This document shows, piece after piece, positions 9,712 to 21,700 of a stretch of 36,844 nucleotides of DNA (the first letter of the stretch is position 1; each line of letters begins with the position of its first letter). Below the pieces are notes generated by a model. The model was not told where the DNA came from. It searched no databases and worked only from the letters and a program-made list of their open reading frames with translations. Location of the stretch: the NCBI GenBank assembly GCA_029204225.1, contig CM055095.1:61067066-61103909 (forward strand). The letters run 5' to 3'. The DNA is from Diphasiastrum complanatum. Lineage: Eukaryota > Streptophyta > Lycopodiopsida > Lycopodiales > Lycopodiaceae. The position numbers were made by a program, and so were the translations under genes.

Positions 9712-10452
9712 TCATTCCCATGAGAGTGATAGCATATTTCATAGTCCAGCAAATGCATATGATTTATATCTAACACCAAGATCCATTAACATTACATCCA
9801 CAACAATGATAGAGACTTACTCTTCTCTCTCTCCCTTTCTCTCTCACAAAAAGCATAAGAATGATCAATCCCAATAAGCATCAAATCTAACAATTAGCGA
9901 ATCCAAAGAAAACATGAGAGTTAGAGGAGGAAAGATGGAGAGCAAGGACAATCCATATCCATTCCATAAGAGGGCCAACCTAATTGTATTGAAATGAAGA
10001 GAATATGTACAAATGATTCGAATTTACCACTATATATAGTGGATTTTAGGCTTTAGCCTCAAATCCTATTGGCCAATTTCTACCCTAAGTATTTGAAATT
10101 AAAAAAAAGGGAGGGAACCCATTCAAAAAGCGGAGGGAACGAATTTGAATTTGAATTTTGGTGGGAACCCCTTTTATTCACTAACTTGACTATTAGGCCC
10201 TGCGACATTAAAAGTCCCGCAAAAAGGCCTAAAGTCTTTTCATTAACTTTTAACTAATCAATTAACTATGTGATCATCAGGTTGGACTTACACACGCAGG
10301 GTGCCAAAACCCTCTCACTTATTAACTATGGTTAGGGCTGCCTTGGGATCCGCAAACCCTCCAAAAACTTCATCCACGTGACTTCTGATGATGGCAGGAT
10401 ATGATGTTCTACTAAATATTCATGAGGGTGGATAGGAAATGCCCACTACAAT
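9712..10452 (+). repeat. LTR-like repeat, copy 2, ending at a tRNA-Asp primer-binding site
   Basis: The first about 195 bp match copy 1 at 7956-8250. A symmetrical TATA-like CTATATATAG is at about 10029-10038. The sequence ends CCCACTACA at 10450, followed by a short spacer and a primer-binding site, as expected at the end of a plus-strand 5' LTR. The outer end is not resolved. Confidence 0.5.
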
Positions 10453-10454
10453 TT

Positions 10455-10472
10455 TGCCTCCGTTGCCGGGGA
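10455..10472 (+). promoter_or_regulatory. Primer-binding site complementary to tRNA-Asp
   Basis: TGCCTCCGTTGCCGGGGA matches the Athila/Tat-type gypsy primer-binding site, which is complementary to the tRNA-Asp 3' end, at 16 of 18 positions. It implies that a plus-strand gypsy element once extended rightward from here. Confidence 0.75.
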
Positions 10473-13400
10473 GCTACTGGAAAATAGTCAAAAGTAACTT
10501 AGTCATATTGAGTTAGGGGTACTGAAAATTCTAGAGACATCTATCCATGTGTAAGTAGGTGATAGGGCCTTTTTTGGCATTAGAGGCAATTTGCGCAAGT
10601 ACACATGTAAAGGCTTGATTTGGCCAAAAGTAGAAAGTGATGTAGCTCGAGTAAGGTTAGGCTACTTACATTTGTCAAGTTGAGATTTGGTGAGTGACTC
10701 ATCCCTATGTGTTGGCATGAAAGCTAGTGACCAATCAAAAAGCTATAATCTATCAAAATGGTCCATTCTTTCAGTTTTTAGCATGTATTTGATGCATGGA
10801 TGAATGTTAGCTTGCATTTAGGCATTTTGGTTTGGCATACTAGGGTTAAACTGGGAGAGATATTGCATGATTTGAGTGCATTTTCCATGAAATATCTTTT
10901 TGCTCATTAAATCCTCGGAATATCCAGCAAAGATACGCTAAGCTTCAATATCGGAAACCTACTACCTGGAAGGGACCTAATGCTAATGGCCTTGGATTTC
11001 ATGAATGACTAGCTTTGCCAGCTCCACTAGCACAACATGCTCCTCCTACGAATCTAATGGAACCATAATTTTAAGTTGGTAAAAAAAAATTGACAGATTC
11101 CAAAATCTTCAACCAAAAGTGAAAGGTACTGTGACCTTATAAAACTGACTAAATTCAATTCAATAAGGTCATTCACTTTATAAGCAATTTTTGTTTGATC
11201 AATAACATTCCTTCGATATGGACCTAAAATGCAAAAATCTATAGAATTGTTAAAAAAAGTTTTATGCATGAAATTTCTCTGATCAATCTATTGAACACCC
11301 ATGTGCCATGCATCCAATCATGTATACAAGTCTATCCATACATTTTCAACAACATAAAAGCACTAAAATGAGTTACATGCATGCATGCATCAGAACAATT
11401 CGAATTTTTTTTGAATTTTAGTTCAAAAATTGTCAAACTTCCGATAGCCATAACTTTCTCTACAAGACACCAAATTGGTTGTTGTAAAGCACAGTACGGA
11501 GGGAGAGTAGGTCTAAAAGACACCTACCATGTCACCCTACCACACAGGCTTCACACATGCGAGCTGTAAATGATTAAAATTCAGGTAGGAAGGCACATTT
11601 TTCCAAGGTGATTTTATGAAAAATATCTAAGCATCCAATTAGAGGTTACAAGCACTCTTCTAAGGTCCATTAGAAAGGAATAGAGGCTTCTAAAATGTCC
11701 AGCAAGCATTCATAAGTTCAGATCATGCAAAAATTGCATTTTTGGTAAAAACATGCATGCAAAGTATTGGCCAAGAATTATGTGAAAATCCCCAAAATTA
11801 GTCCAAGAACCATAAAAAAAACCATGTTTTGTGACCATTTTTTGTGGATCAAATCTAAAATCAAGTGCGATCAAACTTAAATCTTTGTAAAGAAATCACA
11901 GCAAGCACTACGAGTTCCGATTTCAGTCAGCTATAGTTCTTATATCTCATTTCTAGTCCAAAAACCAAAATTTGGCTAAAAATCAGTATCTAAGCACCCT
12001 TTTGACTTTTCAACCGACATGCATTCCTTAGGTCCAATCAATAATGATTGTAAAATAGAAAGTACAATCTGGGAAGCGTACTAGATCAGTAGCAATGATA
12101 AATTCCAAGCAAAATTTTTGAATTCTAGATGAAAAATCACAAAAAAAATAGTCAAAAATCCATTGATTTCCCTCAAATCCTATGGAGGAAATCCATAATC
12201 ATGATCAATAAGTTGACAATGCAATGTAATTTATGAAAGCAAAGGAAGCACATAGAAAAACAAGTTTAAAATTGAGTTGTTAATGTGGAGAAAGTGGGTC
12301 TTTAGGTTCATATGTGTGAAGGAAAGGCCACATAATGTAACAAGGTACTTGAGGTGGAAACAACATATGCATTTGTTATAAAGTACACAAGGACAAATGC
12401 AAAAATTGGAGCATAAATACTAGTTTGAGAGTAAACAAATAAAAAATAACTTCTTGAACAAAGCAATATGTTTCAATAAACAATCCACAAGTTTAATAGG
12501 TACAAAGGGGACAAGGCACAACATATTAGTACAAGTGAAGAAGTCATTTGGCTAGGCCAAGTAAGAGGAACGAAGGAGAATTCAAATCAAGGCATCTAAA
12601 GCAAGTACAAGTTTCACACATGTATGGAGGCAACCACAAATTCGTGACAATAGGATACAATATGATCAATATAAGTACAAGAAAAGGTTAAAAATTGAGA
12701 GTGATTTGACATCTGACTTTGCTTCAGCTAAACTATGAGGTAGGCAAAACCTTGACAAAATGGATCGATTCTTTTGCGTCTCTTACATAACATTAGACAT
12801 GCTACAAAAACTCTTTCAAGGTTTAAAGATACTTTGAATGGAGATGACATGGCCGAATCCTAGCTTAATATGGAAGAAAAAGCTATTGTATACTCAAGAG
12901 CTAAAATGTTATAGTTTCTAACGAGAGAGTGAAAGCACATCATACCTCATTGTGGGAATTCTATAGAACACTAGGAGCATACATACATACCTGTGTAGTT
13001 GAACATCGACACCAGCTGAATTTATTGTAGATGAGTTAGACTAACTGCACAGTATACTTTCAATTACTAAAGGCATTAAACATATACAAGTAGCAGATTT
13101 GTTTTATTGCACGAACATTGACCAAACACTTCAAAAATGCAGTTAAAACCTACAATCATAAGAAACATGTCCGAAAATTGAGTAAGCCAAAAATGCTCTA
13201 TATGTGATGAAATTTAACAATTGAGGAAGCAAATGTGACAAGCCTCCAATACCAATGGGGAAGCCTATGTTTCTCTGATAAGTACAGAAATTCTATAGCT
13301 CTGCACCTCTACCATTTGCACAATAGCATTTTTCTTTGGGTTATCAAACCCTGAAAAACAGTCAAGAAACACATGCTTGCAAATACATGCAAGCTGTAGT

Positions 13401-13559
13401 GCGCAAACGGTTCCGAAGTTGAGTATACAAGAATGCATGAGGAATATTGGACTCCTTTAAGCTGCAGTTGAATAAAGCCTCATCACCATAAAAGATTGGT
13501 GCTGACTACAAATGATGTTAACAATTGACTGGGATAAATGAAAGTCCCAATTTTTGTTT
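10473..13559. other. AT-rich DNA, no recognised gene
   Basis: Should be the interior of the tRNA-Asp-primed element followed by the downstream flank of PI4KA1, but no gag or pol motif was seen. All frames are short (the longest are about 60-71 codons, at 11054-11569). Runs of ATGCATGC occur near 11382-11390. Confidence 0.5.
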
Positions 13560-13739
13560 TGGTATAGAGAGAACTAAGTGGCTGAAAGTATATTAGCTTA
13601 TTATGCATCTCATATTCCAAAATGAATCACTTTGGATTACGAAATTCTCTAGATAATTTCTATAGGGACACAAAAAGAACGGTTCTGCAGATAGCAGATC
13701 GTTGGTATGTTGTATAAAGGAAGAAATGAACCCAGTAGC
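13560..13739 (-). terminator. Probable PI4KA1 3' UTR start with a weak poly(A)-like signal
   Basis: The sequence after the stop is AT-rich with no open frame. The nearest AATAAA-like hexamer on the minus strand is AATAAG at 13597-13602. Plant poly(A) signals are loose, so the cleavage site cannot be placed from sequence. Confidence 0.25.
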
Positions 13740-13998
13740 TTATTTTTCAATCCTTTGCTGTAAATACTGAATCAAATCATAGCCTGTAGTTGTCCACTTG
13801 TTATAAGCATCTTCACAGGTCTTTCTCATGAAATTGGCAGCCTCTCTCTCACTCAATTCTGGATGAAATCTCTTGCGTAGATTTCCAATAGGGTCTCCGC
13901 GGCTGAAGCATGGAAGGCCACTGTCTACCATCAGTAACACGGTATTCACAATGCCATCCATATGATCTCTTGCTGCCAAATATCCTTTCACACACAAT
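13740..13998 (-). CDS. PI4KA1: PI4KA1 terminal exon with stop codon
   Basis: Encodes residues 553 (completed) to 638 and a TAA stop, with [34 protein letters not shown] and [20 protein letters not shown]. This is the C-terminal kinase helix region expected of plant PI4KA1. The acceptor is catcttgaag|ATTG. The preceding intron is 4.8 kb. Confidence 0.97.
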
Positions 13999-16347
13999 CT
14001 TCAAGATGCAAGAAACACACACATCAGAAGGATATAAACAAGTTACGGTTAGGTCCATTAAGAGATCAACAAAACATAGACTTCAGCTGGTTCATGTTAC
14101 ACTCAATATATGAAGTTCACTTACCTTGAACATCACATATAAGCAGTATTTGATTAAAAACACCACGCAAGCGAGCTTATTGTGATTGCAAACATACCAG
14201 AAAGTTATTTGATTGCTTATAAAAGGATGGGAAGCCTCGAAAATGAAAAGGTAGTGGTGTATCGGATCAGCTGCTAGCTTCCAAATATCAGGAAAGATGG
14301 GTTATTTTCTCATAAACCGGCTACCCAGACCTCACTTGAGCTCATGTGAGAATGTATTTTCAGATTAGGTAAAAGAACAGATCTACACTCTTCTTTGGAT
14401 ATTTAAGATCTCTAGCTTTTCATGTAGCTGAAAAGATGAATAGCCAATCTTTTCTTAAGCAGCTGTTGGATAACATTGTGTCAAGGTATATTTCAATTAT
14501 GGACAATCCAATTTGGCACATCACGAAGGCAAAAACTTCTCAATCAAGCAAGCTCTTAAGGTGTCTCCATTATCCTAGTTTGGATATCTCGTGTCATGTC
14601 AGCAATTTAAATCCACCCAAAGTGAGTCATGAAAGCTATTGCTTTAAAGTTTCAACAAATCATCAAATCATCCAAACTGCACAGCTTCCACTCAATATCC
14701 TATCCAGGAAATAACAACCCAACTGCCTTGAGAGCACCAATCTAGAGCCAGTTAGCTCCATTGGCATTTGAAGATATCATCTTCCACCTATGACTTTCAT
14801 TTGGACTTTCATTTGGTCAAATTAAATTTTGCAATCATCAAGTCACAAATTCTGTGTGTGCCAACATGACCAGCATGTGGTTGCCATGACAATCACATAG
14901 CATCACGGCTAGTGAGCATTTGGATTTTGATCCAGTATTGCTTCTGTAAGAAAAGACCTGAAATTTTCCTGTGTAAGTTTGGCGTCTTGGTATCATTGTC
15001 ATCAAGTGACAATTTGCAGATTGAGCAAGTTACCAACACACTTGTAAAGCCATCCCTTCTAAAATCTGCTAGCCCCTCAAAAATCTTTTTGAGGATTAGG
15101 GGACCAGAAACGCCAAGTTCTTAACATCATCCCTTGACAAGAGTTGTGTGAGTAACAAGGTGAAGGCTACAACATAAATGGTGTTTGAGAAGAGGGTCTT
15201 CAAGAAGTTTGATGAAAGAATTGTCCAGTCTGGAGTGTGGTTGATAGGTATGATCCTATGAGAGAAGGGACACTGGTAATTCACCCAAGCTACTGCTCAA
15301 AGACTAGAAAATCTTACGTACATATTACATTCATGGCATACTGAATGGCATAAATCTTAGATTCCCTTTCCAAATATTTGATAACTAAGTATGTCACAGA
15401 GTCCTGATTAGATTCAAGAGCCTCAAGGTTAGTTGTGAGCCTGAAAGGCTGTCATCTGCAACTTCAGTTTTAAATTTTGAATTATCCTTTTGTAGTGCAG
15501 TACCAATTTCTTGGCTGAACCATATCTAACTACCTACGGGGTCTGTAGACCACGAAGAAATAATCCACACAGATTTTCTGTAGCAAAAGAGAAAGGTCAG
15601 AGATAGATTAAAAAACCTTATTTGGTCCATGCAGCCAAGAGAGAGAACCCAACAAAATGCCTTGACTCCAATGACGATCTCAGTCTAGCCATACTATCCC
15701 CCCGTATGTTGTAAGATCATCAAAACCAAGTTAAGCTCAATACCGATAAATCTTGGCCACATTTTACTGTAGTATGTTGAACAGCTACCTTTACAACTAG
15801 CCAAATGTCTTTTTAAACTGCTGTTTTCTTTGGTCAAAAGAAAACTATTGCAAATTATGGCCTACTTAAATGGTCACAAATTTGTGGCCATTTTACAGCT
15901 ACAAATAAGATGCTGTGAAGAGCAAGACTTGTTGTGATAAGGACTGCCTGCCTTTTCAATAACTTATTTGATTTGAATAAAGTTGTTGCAATAGAGAAAA
16001 GGTGTCATCACACCGATACTCCTATGGCTTAGAGAATCTAAGATGTTTTTCGATGTTTGCGAAGTAAGACAAGTAAGACAGATCATACTTTCAACAAGAC
16101 TTCAAATGTACTTTTGACTTATGGGCATTAGTTTCCTACTCTTCACTGGTTTCAGACATGCTTATGAACTTGAGGGTAGAGCACCTGTAGAACAACATTT
16201 AGATCACTTGTAGAACAACATTTTCTACCTTGCCCTCGTAAAAGTTAGGTGAAAATCAAAGTAGCAACTGGTGTAGAAAGGCATACCTTTGGTGCACAAT
16301 CCAAGTTCTGCTATAGAAATGCATAACTTTGTCTGTGTAGTTGTGTT

Positions 16348-16417
<70 letters not shown>

Positions 16418-18705
16418 TATTAACGTCTTTTGGGCACCCGTGGGTGATAAGACCAAAAAGAAAATATGTACAAGCAACAGTGGGAGCATCATCCATAGGA
16501 GGACGTGGTCGTAAAATGCTATAAACTAGCTACAAATGAAAGTAGAACAAAGCAGAAGTGAAATAAGCCCACAACCCGGGCCAAGTGTAGAATAAGTACA
16601 TATCAGCGAAAGTAAGTGTGAAGTGTCCGCTGAGTGGAGCGTACAGTTGACCCTGATGGAGGCAAGTGGCGACTACATCTGGGCTTTTTCCGCGGTGGCA
16701 CAGGGATAGGAATCTCATCATCGGAGTCATCAGCATGTGCTCGAGTCCGAAAGAAGCTAGTGAGAAGCAGCTACTGGGAGTCTAACCCCAGGTGATCTGG
16801 TACAGGCAGATGAGACTGGCGGAGAGTAAGCATCTCATGAACAAGAAGTCCCAAGCAACGAGCATCAGGATAGGAGACAAAACCGCGAAGTGTATGCGGG
16901 CCATCGCGAAAGAGACAATAATACCTCCCCCGTCTCTCATAATACAACGGACATCTGAGGAGGAAATGGGCTTCATCTTCCACCTCCTGCAACGAGCACA
17001 AGCGACATAGACGACGCTCCCGGGGGATATCTCATGCACGACCGGCCTCAATAGCAAGCTGATGAGAGGAAATGCACAACTGCCCAAGACGATAGCGCAG
17101 GCGGTGTGATAGGGGCTGTGAGAGATAGAGCGGCAACAATGGCAAACCAGAAGGATCCAGAGAGAGGAAGTGTGTCTGGTAATAGCTCAGTCGAATGCGG
17201 GAAGGTGGGAGAGAGCGGAGCTCCAAGTCTGCTGCACATATCGACGGAATAAATAGCCTCAAATATATGAATGAGTACCACGAGGAAGATCCATGATAGA
17301 GATGCCCAGATGTCGTAAGAGATCAGACGCCTGCTGGTACCAGGATAGCTTGGCATGGGAATCAGCTAGGACACGTTAAGAAGTAAACGTAGCAACTATG
17401 TATCTATCCGGGTGAGATGCACGAATCTCCTGAATCCGCTGAAGAAAAAGAATAAGGCGGAAAAAGCCCTCAAGGATGATCGGAGGAGTAGCAAACTCAG
17501 CACATAGGATATCATGAGCGGTGGTAGTCTTGGCACGTATCATGTGACCCAACATAGTGACCTAAATGCAGGAAATGCCTGCCCAGTCTTGGAGAGAAAG
17601 TCTTGGCAACCAAATCTCGGAGAAAGTAGAACAATGTCATTAGCATAAAGCAGAATGGGGATGAGCAAATGAGCCAGCGGGCAACCATCTCCACTTCTTC
17701 ACGAATGAGGCGCTCAAGATCATCAATATAAAGAGCAAAACAACGGAGGGGACAGTGGACAACCTTGCTTGACGCCAACAGTGTACGAATGGGAGAAGAC
17801 AAATCAGTACCCAGCCGAACACGTGCTAGAACTCTCTCATACTCATGGATGCCTTAGTATCCTCAACAACACGGGAGATATTACGGATGATGTCCCTCTG
17901 CCTAAGCGCATCACGAAGAGAAGCAATTTCAGTCTGTTGAGCGTCAATCGTGGCAGTCTTAGTAAGCAAATCCACACGAAGTTCATTGAGTTGTGAAAGA
18001 AAAGTAGCAAATTGCTTAGAAATGTACTCACTCAGCGAGGAGATGTTCTCGGGAGTGGTGTGGCAAGTGTCTCCCATAGCAGCTGCTGAGGACGAAGCAG
18101 CGACCTGTGGCCGTGGAGCACTGACAGAATCGGTATGCATGGTGGATGCAATTTCCAAAGTACGAAGACGTTTTCGAGAGCCTGTAGACATAAATTTCTT
18201 AGCACGCTTTGTGCGCAAGACAAAGCCTGGAGGAAGGCGAAACGAAGCCGTAGGATGATTTGCAGGAGATAGATGAGAGAGGAAACAAAGCCCTAATCAA
18301 GCAGTTTTATGGAAATGAGCGTAACTTTGTCATACGAAGTCCGATTGACCCAAAAATTGATTCAGATCGAAGGTAAGACAAAGCACTACGCATTCGTCAG
18401 ACTGTACTTGCATTACGGTACGAATATGTACGAAATGTCCGGATTTTAGAGACTGCGAAAATTTTGAGATCAAGAAAAATCAAATTTTCAAAACTCAAAT
18501 TGTTGAGGATCTATTGCAAAAGGATAGTAGCAATGAAATCTTGAGAAACAAACTTAGAGTAGCTAAAAGTGATGCAAGAAAGTGTCATGCACAAAAAGGT
18601 AGATCTAGCCACCAAGAAGGCTAGAAAGAAGTGAGAGTTGCATGGAGATGGAAGCAGCGAGGATGCGTAGAGATGGAAGCGTGGAGGTGGATAGGGAGAT
18701 GGAGG

Positions 18706-18759
<54 letters not shown>

Positions 18760-21700
18760 CTTAAACCTGACAAAGCGATTCCAAGTATCACTCTTCATTG
18801 TTCCTGATGGGTCAAGCAATTGCGTCATTTCGTGGCTAAGCTTGAACTGTGCACTCTCAAAACGTAGATTGCCTCCAGGAGATGTTTCCAAGATGAAGCC
18901 AAAATCAATATGAACAAGTCTTCCCTCGCTGGTAACCATAAATGAAAAAATGATAAGCACTATGTTCAAACCATGACACCTAATGGAAAATTCATGAACA
19001 ATTATAATGAGATCGAATTGCATGGGGAGCAGACTGCTGCTTTTATTCAATCACATTATAAACTAGAAATCTAGTGAAAAAAAATTATACTTATCAAAGA
19101 GCAGATTTCCATTATGACGATCCTTTGGTTGAAGCAAAAGACTTGCAACTGCATAGCCAGCACTACTAACGATAAAGTTATCACGTGCTGCTTCAAACCG
19201 GGGAGTGCCCACTTCTCCATATTCTTGTTGGAATATTTCATATAAACCACCATCTGTAACTTCTCCCATTTGATTCCTGCTCCTTGTATTGGGTACAACC
19301 TAAAAAATAAAGAGAACAATGATTCCAGGCAGGACATCTTTTCTGTTTGAAGTTTGTTATAGATTAAGTAGTCCCGAGATGAATGACAGAGGTAAACCAC
19401 AAAGAGTCACTTCCTGCATGCCTTCGCAAAACTGAAATATATTTCGATTTCGCATATTTACTTGACAATCGAATTGATTCAAGAAAACATCTAAGATACA
19501 TTCAGAGTTAAAGGATAACAAGCAAACTTCTCATGGGAACAAAAGTCAATTAACTGTCAAATGCTGGTCCATAAAATCTACAAAATATACTATTCCAACT
19601 TGACATATACTCTTAAGAATAGGAGCTACTTAAATTCACAGTAGATTCATAGCAAAAAAGAGACAATTCAGTGTTCTTTTACTATTAAACCATTGTTCCG
19701 TACCTTTTAGTACGAAATGTATCAGCTATCATGTATTTCCAGTGTGTGTAGGTTGGAGCTCAAGAGGAGAAGCAAGCATGTGCCTTCTGTTATGAAAGCT
19801 TTCTTATTTACAGGCTCTAGTCATAAATGAATGGTGTAAAGGGTTGTAGGTGATAGATTTAGTTATTGATTGTTGAATGGATTGAATGCTATCTGGAACG
19901 TGTAAATAGAGAAAAAAGGCTGTTGGAAGGACAGGATGTTTTTTTTTGTTAACCTTCTTCGGTGTAAAGAGTGTGGGAAAAAGTGCCTTACAATAGTGTG
20001 AATGGTTTGGTTGAATTTAGGAGATGGAAAGACGTGTAGGAGGAGTATGATAGATTAAGAGGACAACAAGAACTCGGCTTAGTTAGAAGTTAAGGAAAAC
20101 TTCAAATTCAACCATTTCATCACACGAAACAAACTGGAGAGATATATTTTTGTACAACTTGGTAAATGGTCGCCAGCCGGATCAGATTGCCTTTCTTAGG
20201 GCCAGGTTTTGAGCTCTCCTGAAATGTTACAAGGGAGCTCAGAAGTACCTTTCTTCGATGGGTCCAGGGGCTCTCAAATTATCTTTGCTCTGGTTGCTAT
20301 AGCTCTCTTGGGAAAAGATTCTTTCCTTATGCTTGAGCAGGCTCCTTAACAGGAAAAAAAAAAACCTCTGTGAAAACTTGGTACCTTGGCTTTCATGTTA
20401 AATCTCTCAAAATATCATATAAGGTGTTGCCATAAGGACATCCTGGTGAGAAAAAATCAGTATGATCAGAGTGACATCATCAGACTATGCTTTTTTATTC
20501 ATTAGTTCAAAGTAAAATTCTCTTTCATGTTACTAATATGCTACATTTTGACCAAGAATAGAAGTGAATGAACACCTTCAAAGGACCTGAACTTCTTCTA
20601 TAAAGTACATAATAGAATAGTGTGTCCCTCAAGCTTCATGCCAACTTAAATGTCAAACCCCTATTGTGGCCAAAAACTCAAACTTGCCTCAAAGGACAAT
20701 AAGGTGTATTAGGGTGAAAAAGCATCTCTTTGAATGAAAATTAAACATACATATAGCTGTCGGAATCATACATGCCGTTACTAGGGCTACAGGCCCATGT
20801 GACCATTCTCAAAACACTTAGTAGCACTTTGAGCCCTTATGTTAGCATTTGGGTGCACACTGTTCTTTTCCATTTAACCATATGGTTTTGGTCCTAGGGA
20901 ATTGTAATTTAGTGATTACCGTATGACATAACTTTGGAATTGGACATCCCTGAGTTCTCCAAGCTAGATTTACAAGTGCAAACTACATCTCTAACATGAA
21001 TGCCCAATCACAGAGAGATGGAAGCTCACTGAATGGACTTTGTATCTTGCAATTACTATATCACACCCTTACATGCATAAAGGAAACAGTAAAATATCTC
21101 TCCCCCAAGTCATTTATAGGATAATCGGAAAAGCATGCCTTGAGCCTATAGAACCACTTGTCCAAACCTTCATTGAAAAACATCTCTTCTCCAACTCATT
21201 TATGGCATAATTGAAAAAGCAGGTCTCGAGTTGATTTAACCATCCTGTCCAGATAAGATCCCTATCAATAAGACCTCCTAATGATACTGCTTTCTTTGTC
21301 CCCACGGAAGCTTGTTGATTTCTATATCAGAGGCCGTCTGTACCATAGTGGCAAGTGCATGTGACAGTCCTTAACTTAACCGAGCAACTTCCATGCAATA
21401 TATGTTGATGATATAGGCCTTGTTTATGACTAAGATGCTAAGTGTGATTCTAATACTGGCGCACTTGTGATTCTGAATTTTCAGCCCAACTCATCTCCAG
21501 GAACTGTTCCTTTATCTTGCAGAGCATGGTTAGGTCAAAGGAGACCCAGTTCTTTGATAATGCATGCCGTTCTTTATGATATGCCTTACATTGCTTTGAT
21601 CCTATGGGTAGCACACATGATTTCATCAGTTATTTGGTTGCTAACAGTTAGTTGTAGCTATTACCCAGACTTTGTGATGAAGTGACCAATATTCTTAATA

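Larger units (their letters stand above)
16415..18707 (-). mobile_element. LINE-like non-LTR retrotransposon remnant
   Basis: Minus-strand order: a leader-like stretch (18260-18707), a coiled-coil ORF (to 17826), RT motifs (about 17620-17800), a C-terminal Cys/His zinc-finger region (16951-17017), then a 3' tail ending AATAAAG and (CT)n. There are no LTRs and no integrase. RT motifs B and C and the CCHC-type C-terminal finger indicate a non-LTR element. The endonuclease and front half of RT are missing, so it is an internally deleted copy. Borders are set by the two flanking (GA)n tracts and are inferred. Confidence 0.7.
13999..18766 (-). other. PI4KA1 last intron (4.8 kb) with LINE-like insert
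   Basis: A GT-AG intron. The segment 16356-18757 holds two (GA)n tracts with a LINE-like remnant between them. The rest (13999-16355) is AT-rich with no recognised gene; a perfect 9-bp stem palindrome lies at 15075-15094. Confidence 0.75.

Noticed and set aside
16256-16496. Minus-strand frames rich in Leu-Ser repeats
   Set aside because: They are translations of the (GA)n microsatellite plus the LINE 3' end, not genes.
18511-19050. 179-codon minus frame over PI4KA1 exon 11
   Set aside because: It reads through exon 11 into both introns and the (CT)n tract; only 18767-18928 is coding by splice sites and phase.
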